Of a stretch of 57,859 bases of DNA, positions 37,092 through 45,524 are shown one piece after another. The translations under genes were made by a program, and so were the position numbers. Every line of letters starts with the position of its first letter. Within the stretch, counting starts at the first letter, position 1. Below the pieces are notes generated by a model. It ran no database searches. It was not told the DNA's origin and worked only from the letters and a program-made list of their open reading frames with translations. Source of the stretch: Streptomyces rubiginosohelvolus (GTDB lineage Bacteria; Actinomycetota; Actinomycetes; Streptomycetales; Streptomycetaceae); assembly GCF_014649875.1 (NCBI RefSeq), contig NZ_BMTW01000010.1:197031-254889 (forward strand). The letters are read 5' to 3'.

Positions 37092-37766
37092 CTACACCCG
37101 GTCCGTCAGACAGTTCAGCGCGTGGCTCGCCGCCTCGGCCGCCGCCGTCTCCGCGTCCCCGGCCCGGATCGCCTCGACCAGCCGGCCGTGGTCCATGTGG
37201 TTCTCCGGCCGCAGCTCGGGACCCACGTCACCGCGCAGATAGTCGCGCAGCAGATCCCCGAGGTCGGCGTAGAGCCCGGTCAGGACGTCGTTGTGCGACG
37301 CGGCGACCACCGCCAGGTGCAGGGTCGCGTCCGCCGCCACGAACGCCTCCGCGTCGCCCGACGCCCAGGCATCCTCCCGGCGCGCCATCAACGCGTCCAG
37401 CTGCCGCAGATCCCGCTCGGTGCGCCGGGCCGCCGCCAGCCGGGCCGCCGACGACTCCAGCGTCGAGCGCAGCTCCGCGACATGCCGGGGGTCCGCCGCC
37501 GCGAACCTGCGGTGCATCACCCCGGCCAGCTCGCTCGTGGCGATCACATACGTGCCGGAGCCCTGCCGGATGTCCAGCAGCCCGTTGTGCGCGAGCGCCC
37601 GCACGGCCTCGCGGACGGTGTTACGGGCCACGCCCAGCTGCTCGACCAGCTCGGGCTCGGTCGGAATCCGCGAGCCGACCGGCCACTCGCCCGAGGTGAT
37701 CTGGTTCCGCAACTGGGCGATCACCTGGTCGGAGAGTGCCGAACGCCGAGGAGACGTCAGCGCCAT
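37092..37766 (-). CDS. FadR-subfamily GntR transcriptional regulator
   Basis: 224 aa. Winged HTH at residues ~10-75: LSDQVIAQLRNQITSGEWPVGSRIPTE and GVARNTVREAVRALAHNGLLDIRQGSGTYV. An all-helical FCD ligand domain (~95-215) contains the metal-site residues D and H in ADATLHLAVVAASHN and HMDHGRLVEAI. It is divergent from the MFS transporter gene. The palindrome in the gap (37866-37880) fits the short spaced palindromes bound by this class, so it probably represses the transporter and perhaps itself. Confidence 0.92.
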   Translation of the reverse strand: MALTSPRRSALSDQVIAQLRNQITSGEWPVGSRIPTEPELVEQLGVARNTVREAVRALAHNGLLDIRQGSGTYVIATSELAGVMHRRFAAADPRHVAELRSTLESSAARLAAARRTERDLRQLDALMARREDAWASGDAEAFVAADATLHLAVVAASHNDVLTGLYADLGDLLRDYLRGDVGPELRPENHMDHGRLVEAIRAGDAETAAAEAASHALNCLTDRV

Positions 37767-37856
37767 GGTGCTCCTTGCTCGTGAGCTTGAGGTCCGGGCC
37801 GGATTCTCTCCCGCATTCTCTCAACGCATGCGGGGGAACCCGGGCTATGGCCGGAT

Positions 37857-37887
37857 TGGACAATCAATCATCCCATGATTCTATGAT
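37857..37887 (+). promoter_or_regulatory. MFS promoter with GntR operator palindrome
   Basis: A -35-like TGGACA (37857-37862) and a -10 TATGAT (37882-37887) flank the perfect palindrome AATCAT-CCC-ATGATT (37866-37880). The -10 ends six bases before ATG 37894 and there is no ribosome site, so the transcript should be leaderless. A bound regulator would block RNA polymerase. Confidence 0.65.
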
Positions 37888-37893
37888 GGCTCC

Positions 37894-39192
37894 ATGCCGG
37901 ACGACGAGACGCAGACCCCGACCCTGAACCGCGAGGCCACCGCGCGCACGCCCCACGCCACCCGGGCCCAGCCGCTCCCCGGAGCCGCCGAGGGGCCCTC
38001 ACCGTGGCTGCTGCGCCTCATCGCCGTGGGACTCGTCCTGGCCGCGCTCAACCTCCGCCCCGCCATCACCAGCCTCGGCGCCCTCCTCGAAGAGGTCCGC
38101 GAAGGGCTGCACATGAGCGGCAGCGTGGCCGGAGTCCTCACCTCCGTACCGCCGCTCTGCTTCGCCGTCTTCGGCGTCATGGCGCCGCGCCTCGCCCGCC
38201 GCTTCGGCGCGGGCGCCGTCGTCTGCGCGGGCATGGCCGCCATCGCGGTGGGCCTGGTCGTCCGCCCGTACATCGGCTCCACCGCCGGATTCCTGGCCGC
38301 CAGCGCCCTGGCCCTGATGGGCATCGCCGTCAGCAACATCCTGATGCCGGTCATCGTCAAGCGCTGGTTCCCCGACCGCGTCGGCACCATGACCGGCCTC
38401 TACTCCATGGCCCTGGCCCTCGGCACCGCCCTGGCCGCCGCCCTCACCGTCCCCGTCACCGGGGCGCTGGGCGGCAACTGGCAGACGGGCCTGGTCGTCT
38501 GGGCCGTGCTCGCCGCCGTCGCCGTGCTGCCCTGGATCGTCCTCGTACGCGACCGCACCCCGGCCCCCGGCCAGCCGGCGCCGCTCGCCGCGAACGCCAC
38601 CGAGGCGCCGACCCTGAAGATCGCCCGCAGCCGCACCGCCTGGGCCCTCGCCTGCTTCTTCGGGCTCCAGGCCACCGCCGCGTACATCACCATGGGCTGG
38701 ATGCCGCAGATCTTCCGCGACGCCGGGGTCTCCGCCGGCACGGCCGGACTCCTGCTCGCGGTCACCATGGCGATGGGCGTCCCGCTGGCCTTCGTCATCC
38801 CCCGGGTCGCCTCCCGGCTCAAGAACCAGGGTCCCATCGTCGTCGTCCTCGGCCTGTGCGGCCTGATCGGCTACAGCGGCCTCTACCTCGCGCCCGCCGC
38901 CGGGGCCTGGGCCTGGGCCCTGCTCCTCGGGGTCGCGAACTGCGCCTTCCCGCTCGCCCTCACCATGATCGGCATGCGGGCCCGGTCCGGCGCGGGCGTG
39001 GTCCGGCTCTCCGCCTTCGCCCAGTCCACCGGCTACCTGCTCTCGATCCCCGGCCCGCTGCTCGTCGGCGTCCTCTACCAGCACAGCGGCGGCTGGGGGC
39101 TGCCGATCGCCCTCATGGCGGGCCTCATGATTCCCCAGATGGTGGCCGGAATCCTGGCCGGCCGGGACCGGACGATCGAGGACGAGAGCTGA
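37894..39192 (+). CDS. CynX/NimT-type MFS transporter
   Basis: 432 aa with 12 predicted transmembrane helices. The N-terminal cytosolic stretch is ~45 residues. LNLRPAITSLGALLEEV in TM1 and the helix pattern match the CynX/NimT branch (cyanate, nitroimidazole or drug-like solutes). It appears controlled by the divergent FCD-type GntR protein, which suggests an organic-acid-like inducer. The substrate is not predictable. Confidence 0.88.
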   Translation: MPDDETQTPTLNREATARTPHATRAQPLPGAAEGPSPWLLRLIAVGLVLAALNLRPAITSLGALLEEVREGLHMSGSVAGVLTSVPPLCFAVFGVMAPRLARRFGAGAVVCAGMAAIAVGLVVRPYIGSTAGFLAASALALMGIAVSNILMPVIVKRWFPDRVGTMTGLYSMALALGTALAAALTVPVTGALGGNWQTGLVVWAVLAAVAVLPWIVLVRDRTPAPGQPAPLAANATEAPTLKIARSRTAWALACFFGLQATAAYITMGWMPQIFRDAGVSAGTAGLLLAVTMAMGVPLAFVIPRVASRLKNQGPIVVVLGLCGLIGYSGLYLAPAAGAWAWALLLGVANCAFPLALTMIGMRARSGAGVVRLSAFAQSTGYLLSIPGPLLVGVLYQHSGGWGLPIALMAGLMIPQMVAGILAGRDRTIEDES

Positions 39193-39209
39193 GATGCGAC
39201 ACTGACCTC

Positions 39210-39326
39210 ATGCCAGTGCTCGATCCGAATCCCCAGAACGGACAGAAGAAGCTTCTCCTCGTGTTCGGGGCGATGCTCCTCATCACCGTCGTCATCGGTG
39301 TGATCGCCACGATCGCCTCACCCTGA
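39210..39326 (+). CDS. SGM_5486-type transporter-associated microprotein
   Basis: 38 aa: a polar N-terminus (MPVLDPNPQNGQKK) followed by a single membrane helix LLLVFGAMLLITVVIGVIA. It begins 17 bases after the MFS stop and is oriented the same way. Streptomyces annotations carry a protein of this size and position as SGM_5486 family transporter-associated protein. It may stabilise or regulate the MFS transporter. That role is inferred. Confidence 0.75.
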   Translation: MPVLDPNPQNGQKKLLLVFGAMLLITVVIGVIATIASP

Positions 39327-39345
39327 CGCCCGTGACCCCCCGAGG

Positions 39346-39438
39346 GGTGGGGCTAGCCCCACCTTCCCCTAGGGGGCCAGGGTCAGGGTGAAGTGGGTGG
39401 GTCACCGGATGGGACCCACCGTCCCCGTTCCGTAAGTT
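39346..39438 (+). promoter_or_regulatory. Palindrome-dense promoter region of small membrane protein gene
   Basis: Three inverted repeats stand in series. They are an 18-base perfect palindrome centred on CTAG (39346-39363), CCCCTAGGGG (39366-39375), and GGTGGGTC / GACCCACC (39396-39403 / 39413-39420). They precede a -10-like TAAGTT (39433-39438). The first may also terminate the upstream microprotein transcript. The arrangement looks like operator sites for an unlinked regulator. Confidence 0.5.
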
Positions 39439-39474
39439 CTTCGGTGACGAACCGATGACTCGACGGAGGCGGAC

Positions 39475-39681
39475 ATGCCGGCACCGACGCACACCAGGTC
39501 CCACCGACCGGCCGCCGACGGTGTCGAGATCCGGCTGCCCTGGTGGGCCGTCGCCCTGCCCGCCGTCGCGTTCGCCGCGCTGCTGCTGATGATCCTCAGC
39601 CCCGGACAGGCCCAGGCCGCCACCGCCGATCCCGCGCTCGGACAGCTGATCGAGCGCACGTACCAGCTGCTGTTCCGCTGA
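39475..39681 (+). CDS. Small single-span membrane protein
   Basis: 68 aa with an ACGGAGGCGG ribosome site before ATG. A polar N-terminus (~1-22), one membrane helix IRLPWWAVALPAVAFAALLLM, then a short periplasm-side tail (ADPALGQLIERTYQLLF) that could be amphipathic. No family is recognised. The unusually palindromic upstream region suggests tight regulation. Confidence 0.7.
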   Translation: MPAPTHTRSHRPAADGVEIRLPWWAVALPAVAFAALLLMILSPGQAQAATADPALGQLIERTYQLLFR

Positions 39682-39773
39682 GCCGAAGCCGCCCCGGACC
39701 AGCGCGTGAACTGTCCGGACGAGCCCGTCAACACCCTGCGCCGGAGGGCGCGTTTCATGCGAAGCTGAGATGT

Positions 39774-40292
39774 ATGAGCGTCGAGACACCTCGCAGGATC
39801 GTCCTTCTCCGGCATGCCAAGGCGGAATGGTCACAGGCTTCCGATCATGAGCGCCCGCTGGCCGAGCGCGGCCGAAAGGACGCGCCCGTGGCCGGCCGCA
39901 GGCTCGCCGATTCCGGCATCGACTTCGATCTGGCCCTCTGCTCCAGCGCGGCCAGGACACGGGAGACCTGGAAGCTGGCGGTCCATGAATTCTCCCAGCG
40001 CCCCCGGACGGTCTACGAGGAGAGGCTGTACGAGGCCTCCCTCGGCGAACTGATCGCCCTGTTCAACGAGACCCCCGACGAGGTGCGCAACCTCCTGGTC
40101 ATCGGTCACAACCCCGGGATGCACGGGGCCGCCGACGCCCTCTCCGGCTCGGCCGAGGGCGACACCCTGGCCCGGATGACCCGGGACGGTTTCCCCACAG
40201 CCGCCTACGCCGTGGTGGAGTTCCCCGGCTCCTGGAAGAGCGTGGAGCACGGAGCGGGCCGGCTCACGGAGTACTGGACCCCGAACGACTGA
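39774..40292 (+). CDS. SixA-type histidine phosphatase
   Basis: 172 aa. The histidine-phosphatase core shows LLRHAKAEW (catalytic His in RHA), SSAARTRETW, and LVIGHNPGMHG with the second catalytic His. SixA in E. coli dephosphorylates phosphohistidine proteins of phosphorelays or the PTS. Here the substrate is unknown. No Shine-Dalgarno precedes ATG 39774. GAAGCT at 39761-39766 could be a weak -10 for a near-leaderless transcript. Confidence 0.88.
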   Translation: MSVETPRRIVLLRHAKAEWSQASDHERPLAERGRKDAPVAGRRLADSGIDFDLALCSSAARTRETWKLAVHEFSQRPRTVYEERLYEASLGELIALFNETPDEVRNLLVIGHNPGMHGAADALSGSAEGDTLARMTRDGFPTAAYAVVEFPGSWKSVEHGAGRLTEYWTPND

Positions 40293-40323
40293 TCACGCAC
40301 AGAGCCCCTGAGCACGCGCGGAA

Positions 40324-40390
40324 CGTCCGAGCGCAGGCACAGGGCCCCGGCACCACATCGGTGCCGGGGCCCTGTGCCTGCGCTCGGACG
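40324..40390. terminator. Bidirectional terminator, 31-bp perfect stem
   Basis: Left arm 40324-40354 and right arm 40360-40390 are perfectly complementary over 31 bp with loop ACATC. It lies between the convergent sixA-like and serB genes and is the longest perfect hairpin in the window. Confidence 0.85.
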
Positions 40391-40393
40391 GGT

Positions 40394-41668
40394 TCAGTCG
40401 ACGAGTCCGTCCGCCGCCTCGACCTCTTCCCGGGTGATGCCGAGCAGATAGAGCACGGTGTCCAGGAACGGCACGTTCACCGCGGTGTGCGCCGCCTCGC
40501 GGACCAGCGGCTTGGCGTTGAACGCGACGCCGAGCCCGGCGGTGTTCAGCATGTCGAGATCGTTCGCCCCGTCCCCGATCGCCACCGTCTGGGCCAGCGG
40601 TACGCCCGCCTGCTCGGCGAAGCTGCGCAGCAGCCGGGCCTTGCCCGCCCGGTCCACCACCTCGCCGACGACCCGGCCGGTGAGCTTGCCGTCCACCACC
40701 TCCAGGGTGTTGGCCGAGGCGAAGTCGAGGCCGAGCCGCTCCTTCAGATCGTCCGTGACCTGGGTGAAGCCGCCGGAGACGACGCCGACCTGGTAGCCGA
40801 GCCGCTTCAGCGTACGGATGAGGGTGCGGGCGCCGGGGGTGAGCCGTACCTCGGTGCGGACCTTGTCCACCACCGAGGCGTCCAGACCGGCCAGCAGCGC
40901 GACCCGGGCGTGCAGCGACTGCTCGAAGTCCAGCTCGCCGCGCATCGCCTGCTCGGTCACCTCGGCGACCTTGTCCTCGCAGCCCGCGTGCGCCGCGAAG
41001 AGCTCGATCACCTCGTCCTGGATCAGCGTGGAGTCGACGTCCATGACCACCAGCCGCTGGGCCCGCCGGCTCAGCCCGGCCGAGACCACCGCGACGTCCA
41101 CGCCGATCTCGGCGGCCTCGGTCGCCAGCGCGGTCCGCAGCTCGGCCGTCCCGGTCCCCGACACCGCGAACTCGACTGCGGTGACCGGGTACTTCGCCAG
41201 CCGGAAGATACGGTCGATGTTCCCGCCGGTCGAGGTGATGGTGGCCGCTATGGCGGCGGTCGACTCGGCGGTGAGCGGGTGCCCCAGCACCGTCACATGG
41301 GAACGGCCGTCACCGCGGGGCCGGTTGTCGCCGATGCCGGAGATGATCTCGGCCTGCAGCTTCAGGGAGTCGGCCCAGCTGTGCACGGTCGCCCGCAGAT
41401 CGCCCTCGGTGGTCCCGCCCGCCGTGGGCGCGGTGACCAGGGCGCACAGCACGATGCGGCCACGGGTGACGACCTGCTCGATGTCCACGACGTCGACCGC
41501 GTACGCGGCGAGGGTGTCGAAGAGCCCGGCCGTGATGCCGGGGCGGTCCTTGCCGAAGATCTTGACCAGCAGCGTGGGTGCGTCACTGCCCGGTGGCGGC
41601 CCGAGGGGCTCAAGAGACTCAGAGGGCTCAGAAGAGGAGGGGGGCTGAGGTGGCTGAGATGCGCTCAT
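40394..41668 (-). CDS. serB: Phosphoserine phosphatase SerB with ACT domains
   Basis: 424 aa from ATG 41668. A Pro/Ser-rich start (1-28) is followed by a region with ACT-type folds (VKIFGKDRPGITAGLFDTLAAY, ~30-200). The HAD phosphatase domain has the nucleophile motif VMDVDSTLIQDE, the GVVSGGFTQV threonine/serine motif, and VAIGDGANDLDML. It performs the last step of L-serine synthesis, and the ACT part may sense serine. TACGGT lies on the minus strand at 41683-41678, nine bases from the ATG. Confidence 0.94.
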   Translation of the reverse strand: MSASQPPQPPSSSEPSESLEPLGPPPGSDAPTLLVKIFGKDRPGITAGLFDTLAAYAVDVVDIEQVVTRGRIVLCALVTAPTAGGTTEGDLRATVHSWADSLKLQAEIISGIGDNRPRGDGRSHVTVLGHPLTAESTAAIAATITSTGGNIDRIFRLAKYPVTAVEFAVSGTGTAELRTALATEAAEIGVDVAVVSAGLSRRAQRLVVMDVDSTLIQDEVIELFAAHAGCEDKVAEVTEQAMRGELDFEQSLHARVALLAGLDASVVDKVRTEVRLTPGARTLIRTLKRLGYQVGVVSGGFTQVTDDLKERLGLDFASANTLEVVDGKLTGRVVGEVVDRAGKARLLRSFAEQAGVPLAQTVAIGDGANDLDMLNTAGLGVAFNAKPLVREAAHTAVNVPFLDTVLYLLGITREEVEAADGLVD

Positions 41669-41677
41669 GGTGTTCCC

Positions 41678-41683
41678 ACCGTA
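41678..41683 (-). promoter_or_regulatory. -10 box close to serB start
   Basis: Minus-strand TACGGT is followed by nine bases before ATG 41668. This predicts a leader of only about three bases, so the GGGAA between them would not be transcribed as a ribosome site. Confidence 0.4.
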
Positions 41684-42035
41684 TCGGTCCCGCCACCTCC
41701 TCCGGCCGCCCGTCCCGAGTGCCGGACGGAATCGCACCGCTGCCGCCGACGCCGCGTCCGGATCTGGCCGGTACGGGTCTTGCGCCCGGCCGCACCGGCT
41801 GTCTCGTATCCTCCGGTATGGCGTCGCTGGACATCTTCTGGGAGGTAACCGCACCTTCGTCCGGTCCTGTCCGCGTCCACTCCCGTTTCGCCCCCCGGTA
41901 TCGGGGTGTTCGCGCAGGTCTCCTCGCGCTCTTCACCCGCCCGACTTTCGGATCGGGGACCGATCCTGGAATAGTTCCCCACGATGTTCAGCATCCCTAG
42001 ACTCCCTGCGACGGGGGTATCACGGGGGACAACTA

Positions 42036-44669
42036 GTGGGGCGCGGAGTGCCGGAACTCGTACTGGAATTGAATGGCAGCACCTGGACGCTCGATCCGTC
42101 CAGGTCGTACACCCTTGGACGTGATCCGCAGGGCGACCTGATGATCGACGACGCCAGAGTGTCGTGGCGGCACGCCACGATCAGCTGGAACGGCCGCAGT
42201 TGGTCCATCGAGGACCACGGCAGCACCAACGGCACCTATGTGCAGGGCCGGCGGATCCAGCAGGTGGAGCTCGGCGCCGGCTCGGTGCTGCACCTCGGCA
42301 ACGCCACCGACGGACCCCGGGTGAGCCTCAGCGCCGCCGCGGGAGCCGGTGTCGCCGGCGGCCAGGCGGCCGGCGCGCAGCAGGCCCCGGCGCACCAGCC
42401 CCACCAGCAGCCCCAGGGCGGTGCCGCGGGCTGGCACGGGCAGCAGGCACCCGCCCAGCACCAGGCCCCGGCGCACCACCAGGCCCCTGCCCAGCAACAG
42501 GCCCCTGCCCAGCAGCAGGCATGGCAGCAGCCGCAGGCGCCCCAGCAGCAGGTCCCGCACCAGCAGCCCGCGCACCAGAACGTGCCGCACCAGCAGCACC
42601 CCGGGCAGCAGGGCGGACCGGGACAGGGCGGTGCCGCGGGGGCGCCGCCGGTCTACGGCGACCGCAGCCCCACCACGTTCCACCAGCTGGCCCTCGGCCG
42701 GGTCATGCGCATCGGCCGTGCGCTGGAGAACGAACTGGTCGTCTCCGACCTCCAGGTCTCCCGCAACCACGCCGAGTTCCACGCGACGCCCGACGGCCGC
42801 TTCGAGATCCGCGACCTCGGCTCGCACAACGGCACGTACGTCAACGGCCAGCCGCTCCACAAGTCCGGCTCGGCCCTCATCGGCCCGAACGACATCGTCG
42901 GCGTCGGCCACTCGACGTTCCGGCTGGTCGGCGACCGGCTGGAAGAGTTCGTCGACACCGGTGAGGTCTCCTTCTCCGCCCGCCACCTCACGGTGACGGT
43001 CGACGGCGGCAAGCAGATCCTCAAGGACGTCTCCTTCGGCGTCCCCGAGAAGTCGCTGATCGCGGTCATCGGCCCGTCCGGTTCCGGAAAGTCCACCCTG
43101 CTCAAGGCGCTCACCGGCTACCGGCCCGCCAACCAGGGTGACGTCCTCTACGACAACCGGAACCTGTACAAGCAGTTCGCCGAGCTGCGCCAGCGCATCG
43201 GTCTGGTCCCGCAGGACGACATCCTGCACAAGGAACTGACCGTCACCAAGGCCCTCAAGTACGCGGCCAAGCTCCGCTTCCCCGCGGACACCACCGAGGC
43301 CGAGCGCCAGTCCCGGATCACCGAGGTCCTCGCCGAGCTCAAGCTCGACATCCACAAGGACAAGAAGATCACCTCGCTCTCCGGCGGCCAGCGCAAGCGC
43401 GTCTCGGTCGCCCTGGAGCTGCTCACCAAGCCGTCGCTGATCTTCCTGGACGAGCCGACCTCCGGCCTCGACCCGGGCATGGACCGCGACGTCATGCAGC
43501 TGCTGCGCGGTCTCGCCGACGACGGCCGCACGGTGCTCGTGGTCACGCACTCGGTCGCCGAGCTGGCGATCTGCGACAAGCTCCTCGTGATGGCGCCCGG
43601 CGGTTCCGTCGCCTACTTCGGTCCGCCGGAGGAAGCGCTGAACTTCTTCGGCTACACCAGCTGGGCCGACGTCTTCTCCGCCTTCGAGAACTACCGCGAC
43701 TACGACTGGGCGGGCCGCTGGCGCGGTTCGCAGCACTACCAGATGTACGCCGCCGACATCGACGCGGTCGCGGCCCAGCCGGTCAACATGCCGCCCCCGC
43801 AGCAGATGCGCCCGCCGAAGCCGCAGGGCTGGACGGCCCAGCTGTGGACGCTGATCCGGAGATACTCCTCCGTCATCGCGTCCGACAAGGGCTTCATGGG
43901 CCTGATGCTGATCCTGCCCGCGGTGCTGGGCGTGGTCAGTGTGGTCATCCCGGCGGAGTTCGGACTGGGCGACCCCACCCCGCCGTCCCGGTTCAACGGC
44001 AAGGCCGGGACGATCATGCTGATCCTCGCGGTCGGCATGTGCTTCTCCGGCGCCGCCAACTCCGTACGAGAGCTGATCAAGGAACGGGTCATCTACGAGC
44101 GCGAGCGGGCCACCGGCCTCTCCCGCTCCGCGTACCTGATGTCCAAGGTGATCGTCCTCGGTGTGATCACCGCCTTCCAGGGCGTGATCATCTGCGGCAT
44201 CGGCTTCGCCACCCGCCAGCTGCCGGAAGAGGGCCTGATCATGCCCCCGGCCGTCGAGATCTGTCTCTCGATCATCGCGCTGGGCTTCACGTCGATGATG
44301 GTGGGCCTGGTCATCTCCTCGCTGGTGAAGACCGCGGAGAAGACCATGCCGCTGCTGGTGATGTTCGCGATCGTCCAGGTCGTCTTCACCGGCGTGCTCT
44401 TCCAGGTGTACGGGTCGCCCGGCCTGGAGCAGTTCGCCTGGCTGATGCCGTCCCGCTGGGCGATGGCCGCGGCCGGCACCACGCTGGACCTGGGGCGTCT
44501 GACGCCTCCGTGGGACCCGAAGAACCCCACCGATGTCGACCCGCTGTGGGAGCACACCGCGAGCCAGTGGGGCATCAACATCACGATCCTGCTCGCGCTC
44601 GGCGTGATCTGCTGCTTCGTGGTCGCGCGCCTGCTCCGCCGCCACGAGCCCGAGGTCATGCGCAAGTAG
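42036..44669 (+). CDS. FHA-domain ABC transporter (ATPase fused to ABC2 permease)
   Basis: 877 aa from GTG 42036, seven bases after GGGGGA. GTG 42048 is an alternative. First FHA domain at ~20-85 (TLGRDPQGDLMIDDARVSWRHA, STNGTYV), then a Gln/Pro/His-rich linker (~110-205). A second FHA domain spans ~215-290 (RIGRALENELVVSDLQVSRNHA). The ABC ATPase has Walker A GPSGSGKS (346-353), LSGGQRKR and LDEPTSGLD. An ABC2-type permease with six helices fills ~600-870. FHA domains bind phosphothreonine, so export is probably tied to Ser/Thr kinase signalling. The substrate is unknown. Confidence 0.92.
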   Translation: MGRGVPELVLELNGSTWTLDPSRSYTLGRDPQGDLMIDDARVSWRHATISWNGRSWSIEDHGSTNGTYVQGRRIQQVELGAGSVLHLGNATDGPRVSLSAAAGAGVAGGQAAGAQQAPAHQPHQQPQGGAAGWHGQQAPAQHQAPAHHQAPAQQQAPAQQQAWQQPQAPQQQVPHQQPAHQNVPHQQHPGQQGGPGQGGAAGAPPVYGDRSPTTFHQLALGRVMRIGRALENELVVSDLQVSRNHAEFHATPDGRFEIRDLGSHNGTYVNGQPLHKSGSALIGPNDIVGVGHSTFRLVGDRLEEFVDTGEVSFSARHLTVTVDGGKQILKDVSFGVPEKSLIAVIGPSGSGKSTLLKALTGYRPANQGDVLYDNRNLYKQFAELRQRIGLVPQDDILHKELTVTKALKYAAKLRFPADTTEAERQSRITEVLAELKLDIHKDKKITSLSGGQRKRVSVALELLTKPSLIFLDEPTSGLDPGMDRDVMQLLRGLADDGRTVLVVTHSVAELAICDKLLVMAPGGSVAYFGPPEEALNFFGYTSWADVFSAFENYRDYDWAGRWRGSQHYQMYAADIDAVAAQPVNMPPPQQMRPPKPQGWTAQLWTLIRRYSSVIASDKGFMGLMLILPAVLGVVSVVIPAEFGLGDPTPPSRFNGKAGTIMLILAVGMCFSGAANSVRELIKERVIYERERATGLSRSAYLMSKVIVLGVITAFQGVIICGIGFATRQLPEEGLIMPPAVEICLSIIALGFTSMMVGLVISSLVKTAEKTMPLLVMFAIVQVVFTGVLFQVYGSPGLEQFAWLMPSRWAMAAAGTTLDLGRLTPPWDPKNPTDVDPLWEHTASQWGINITILLALGVICCFVVARLLRRHEPEVMRK

Positions 44670-44681
44670 GCACCGGGTACG

Positions 44682-44725
44682 ACGCCGAAGGCCGGCACCC
44701 CCGCAGGGGTGCCGGCCTTCGGCGT
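44682..44725. terminator. Bidirectional terminator, 20-bp perfect stem
   Basis: Inverted repeat 44682-44701 / 44706-44725 with loop CGCA, between the convergent FHA-ABC and SLT genes. Confidence 0.85.
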
Positions 44726-44747
44726 GTGTACGGCTGGGCTCGGCGGA

Positions 44748-45524
44748 TCAGTACGCGCTGTCCACGTTGTCCATGGAGCCGTAGCGGTCGGCCGCGTAGT
44801 TGCAGGCGGCGACGATGTTGGCGACCGGGTCGTACAGGTCCTTCTTGGTGCCCGCCACGTGGTAGCGGTCGAAGGTCGGCTGGATCACCTGGAGCAGACC
44901 CTTGGACGGGATGCCGTTCTGGGCGTTGATGTCCCAGTTGTTGATGGCCCAGCGGTTACCGCTGGACTCGCGGATGATGTTGCGGTGGATCCCCTCGTAG
45001 GAGCCGGGGATGCCTTCCTTCTTCATGATCGACATGGCCTCGCGGATCCAGCCGTCCAGGTTGTTGGCGTAGACCGGCTTGCGCGGGGTGGAGCGGTTGG
45101 CCTTCTCGGACGCGCGCTTCTTCGCGTCCGCCTTGGCCTTGGCGGCCTTCTCGGCCTTGTCCTTCGCGTCGGCTGCGGCCTTGGCCTTCGCCTCGGACGC
45201 GGCCTTCGCCTTCGCGGCCTTGGCCTTCGTCTCGGCGGCGGCCTTCGCCTTGGCGGCGTCGGCGGCCTTCACGAGCTTCTCGGCGGTGGAGTGCTGCTCG
45301 ATCATGCTGTTCTGCACGGTCTTGGCCTGTGCGGTACCCGTGGCGTTGGTGAAGGCCACGGGCGCAGCGGCGGCTGCCGCCTGCGGGGCAATCTCGGCAT
45401 CGGCGTTCGACGGGACGAGCGAGAAGGTCAGGGCGGCGACGCCCAGGGCCGACACACCGGCCACGGAGATCTTCTGGACCTTGTTCAGACGACGGAGACG
45501 ACTGGGAATGCGAGTCGCAGACAT
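44748..45524 (-). CDS. Secreted transglycosylase SLT-domain protein
   Basis: 258 aa. An unusually long n-region (Arg/Lys, ~1-20) and hydrophobic core (~21-42, ending SNADA) form the signal peptide. A Lys/Ala/Glu-rich helical repeat (~80-145) separates it from a C-terminal SLT-like fold (~150-258). That fold has the catalytic-type Glu in IIRESSGNRWAINNWD, then GLLQVIQPTF and ANIVAACNYAADRYG. It likely binds or cleaves peptidoglycan, as in Streptomyces cell-wall remodelling. The Lys/Ala stretch may contact anionic wall polymers. Confidence 0.9.
   Translation of the reverse strand: MSATRIPSRLRRLNKVQKISVAGVSALGVAALTFSLVPSNADAEIAPQAAAAAAPVAFTNATGTAQAKTVQNSMIEQHSTAEKLVKAADAAKAKAAAETKAKAAKAKAASEAKAKAAADAKDKAEKAAKAKADAKKRASEKANRSTPRKPVYANNLDGWIREAMSIMKKEGIPGSYEGIHRNIIRESSGNRWAINNWDINAQNGIPSKGLLQVIQPTFDRYHVAGTKKDLYDPVANIVAACNYAADRYGSMDNVDSAY

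Noticed and set aside
42361..42640. Gln/Pro/His repeats resembling a tandem repeat or CRISPR
   Set aside because: They are in-frame inside the FHA-ABC gene and form an irregular CAG/CCN-rich linker. No spacers or regular unit exist.
42033..44645. 870-codon antisense frame under the FHA-ABC gene, and similar long frames at 52793-55033 and 19192-20940
   Set aside because: Shadows of genuine genes; His/Asp/Gly-rich low complexity with no recognisable domain.
45085..45290. Lys/Ala-rich direct repeats in the SLT gene
   Set aside because: Low-complexity coding sequence for a helical linker, not a DNA element.
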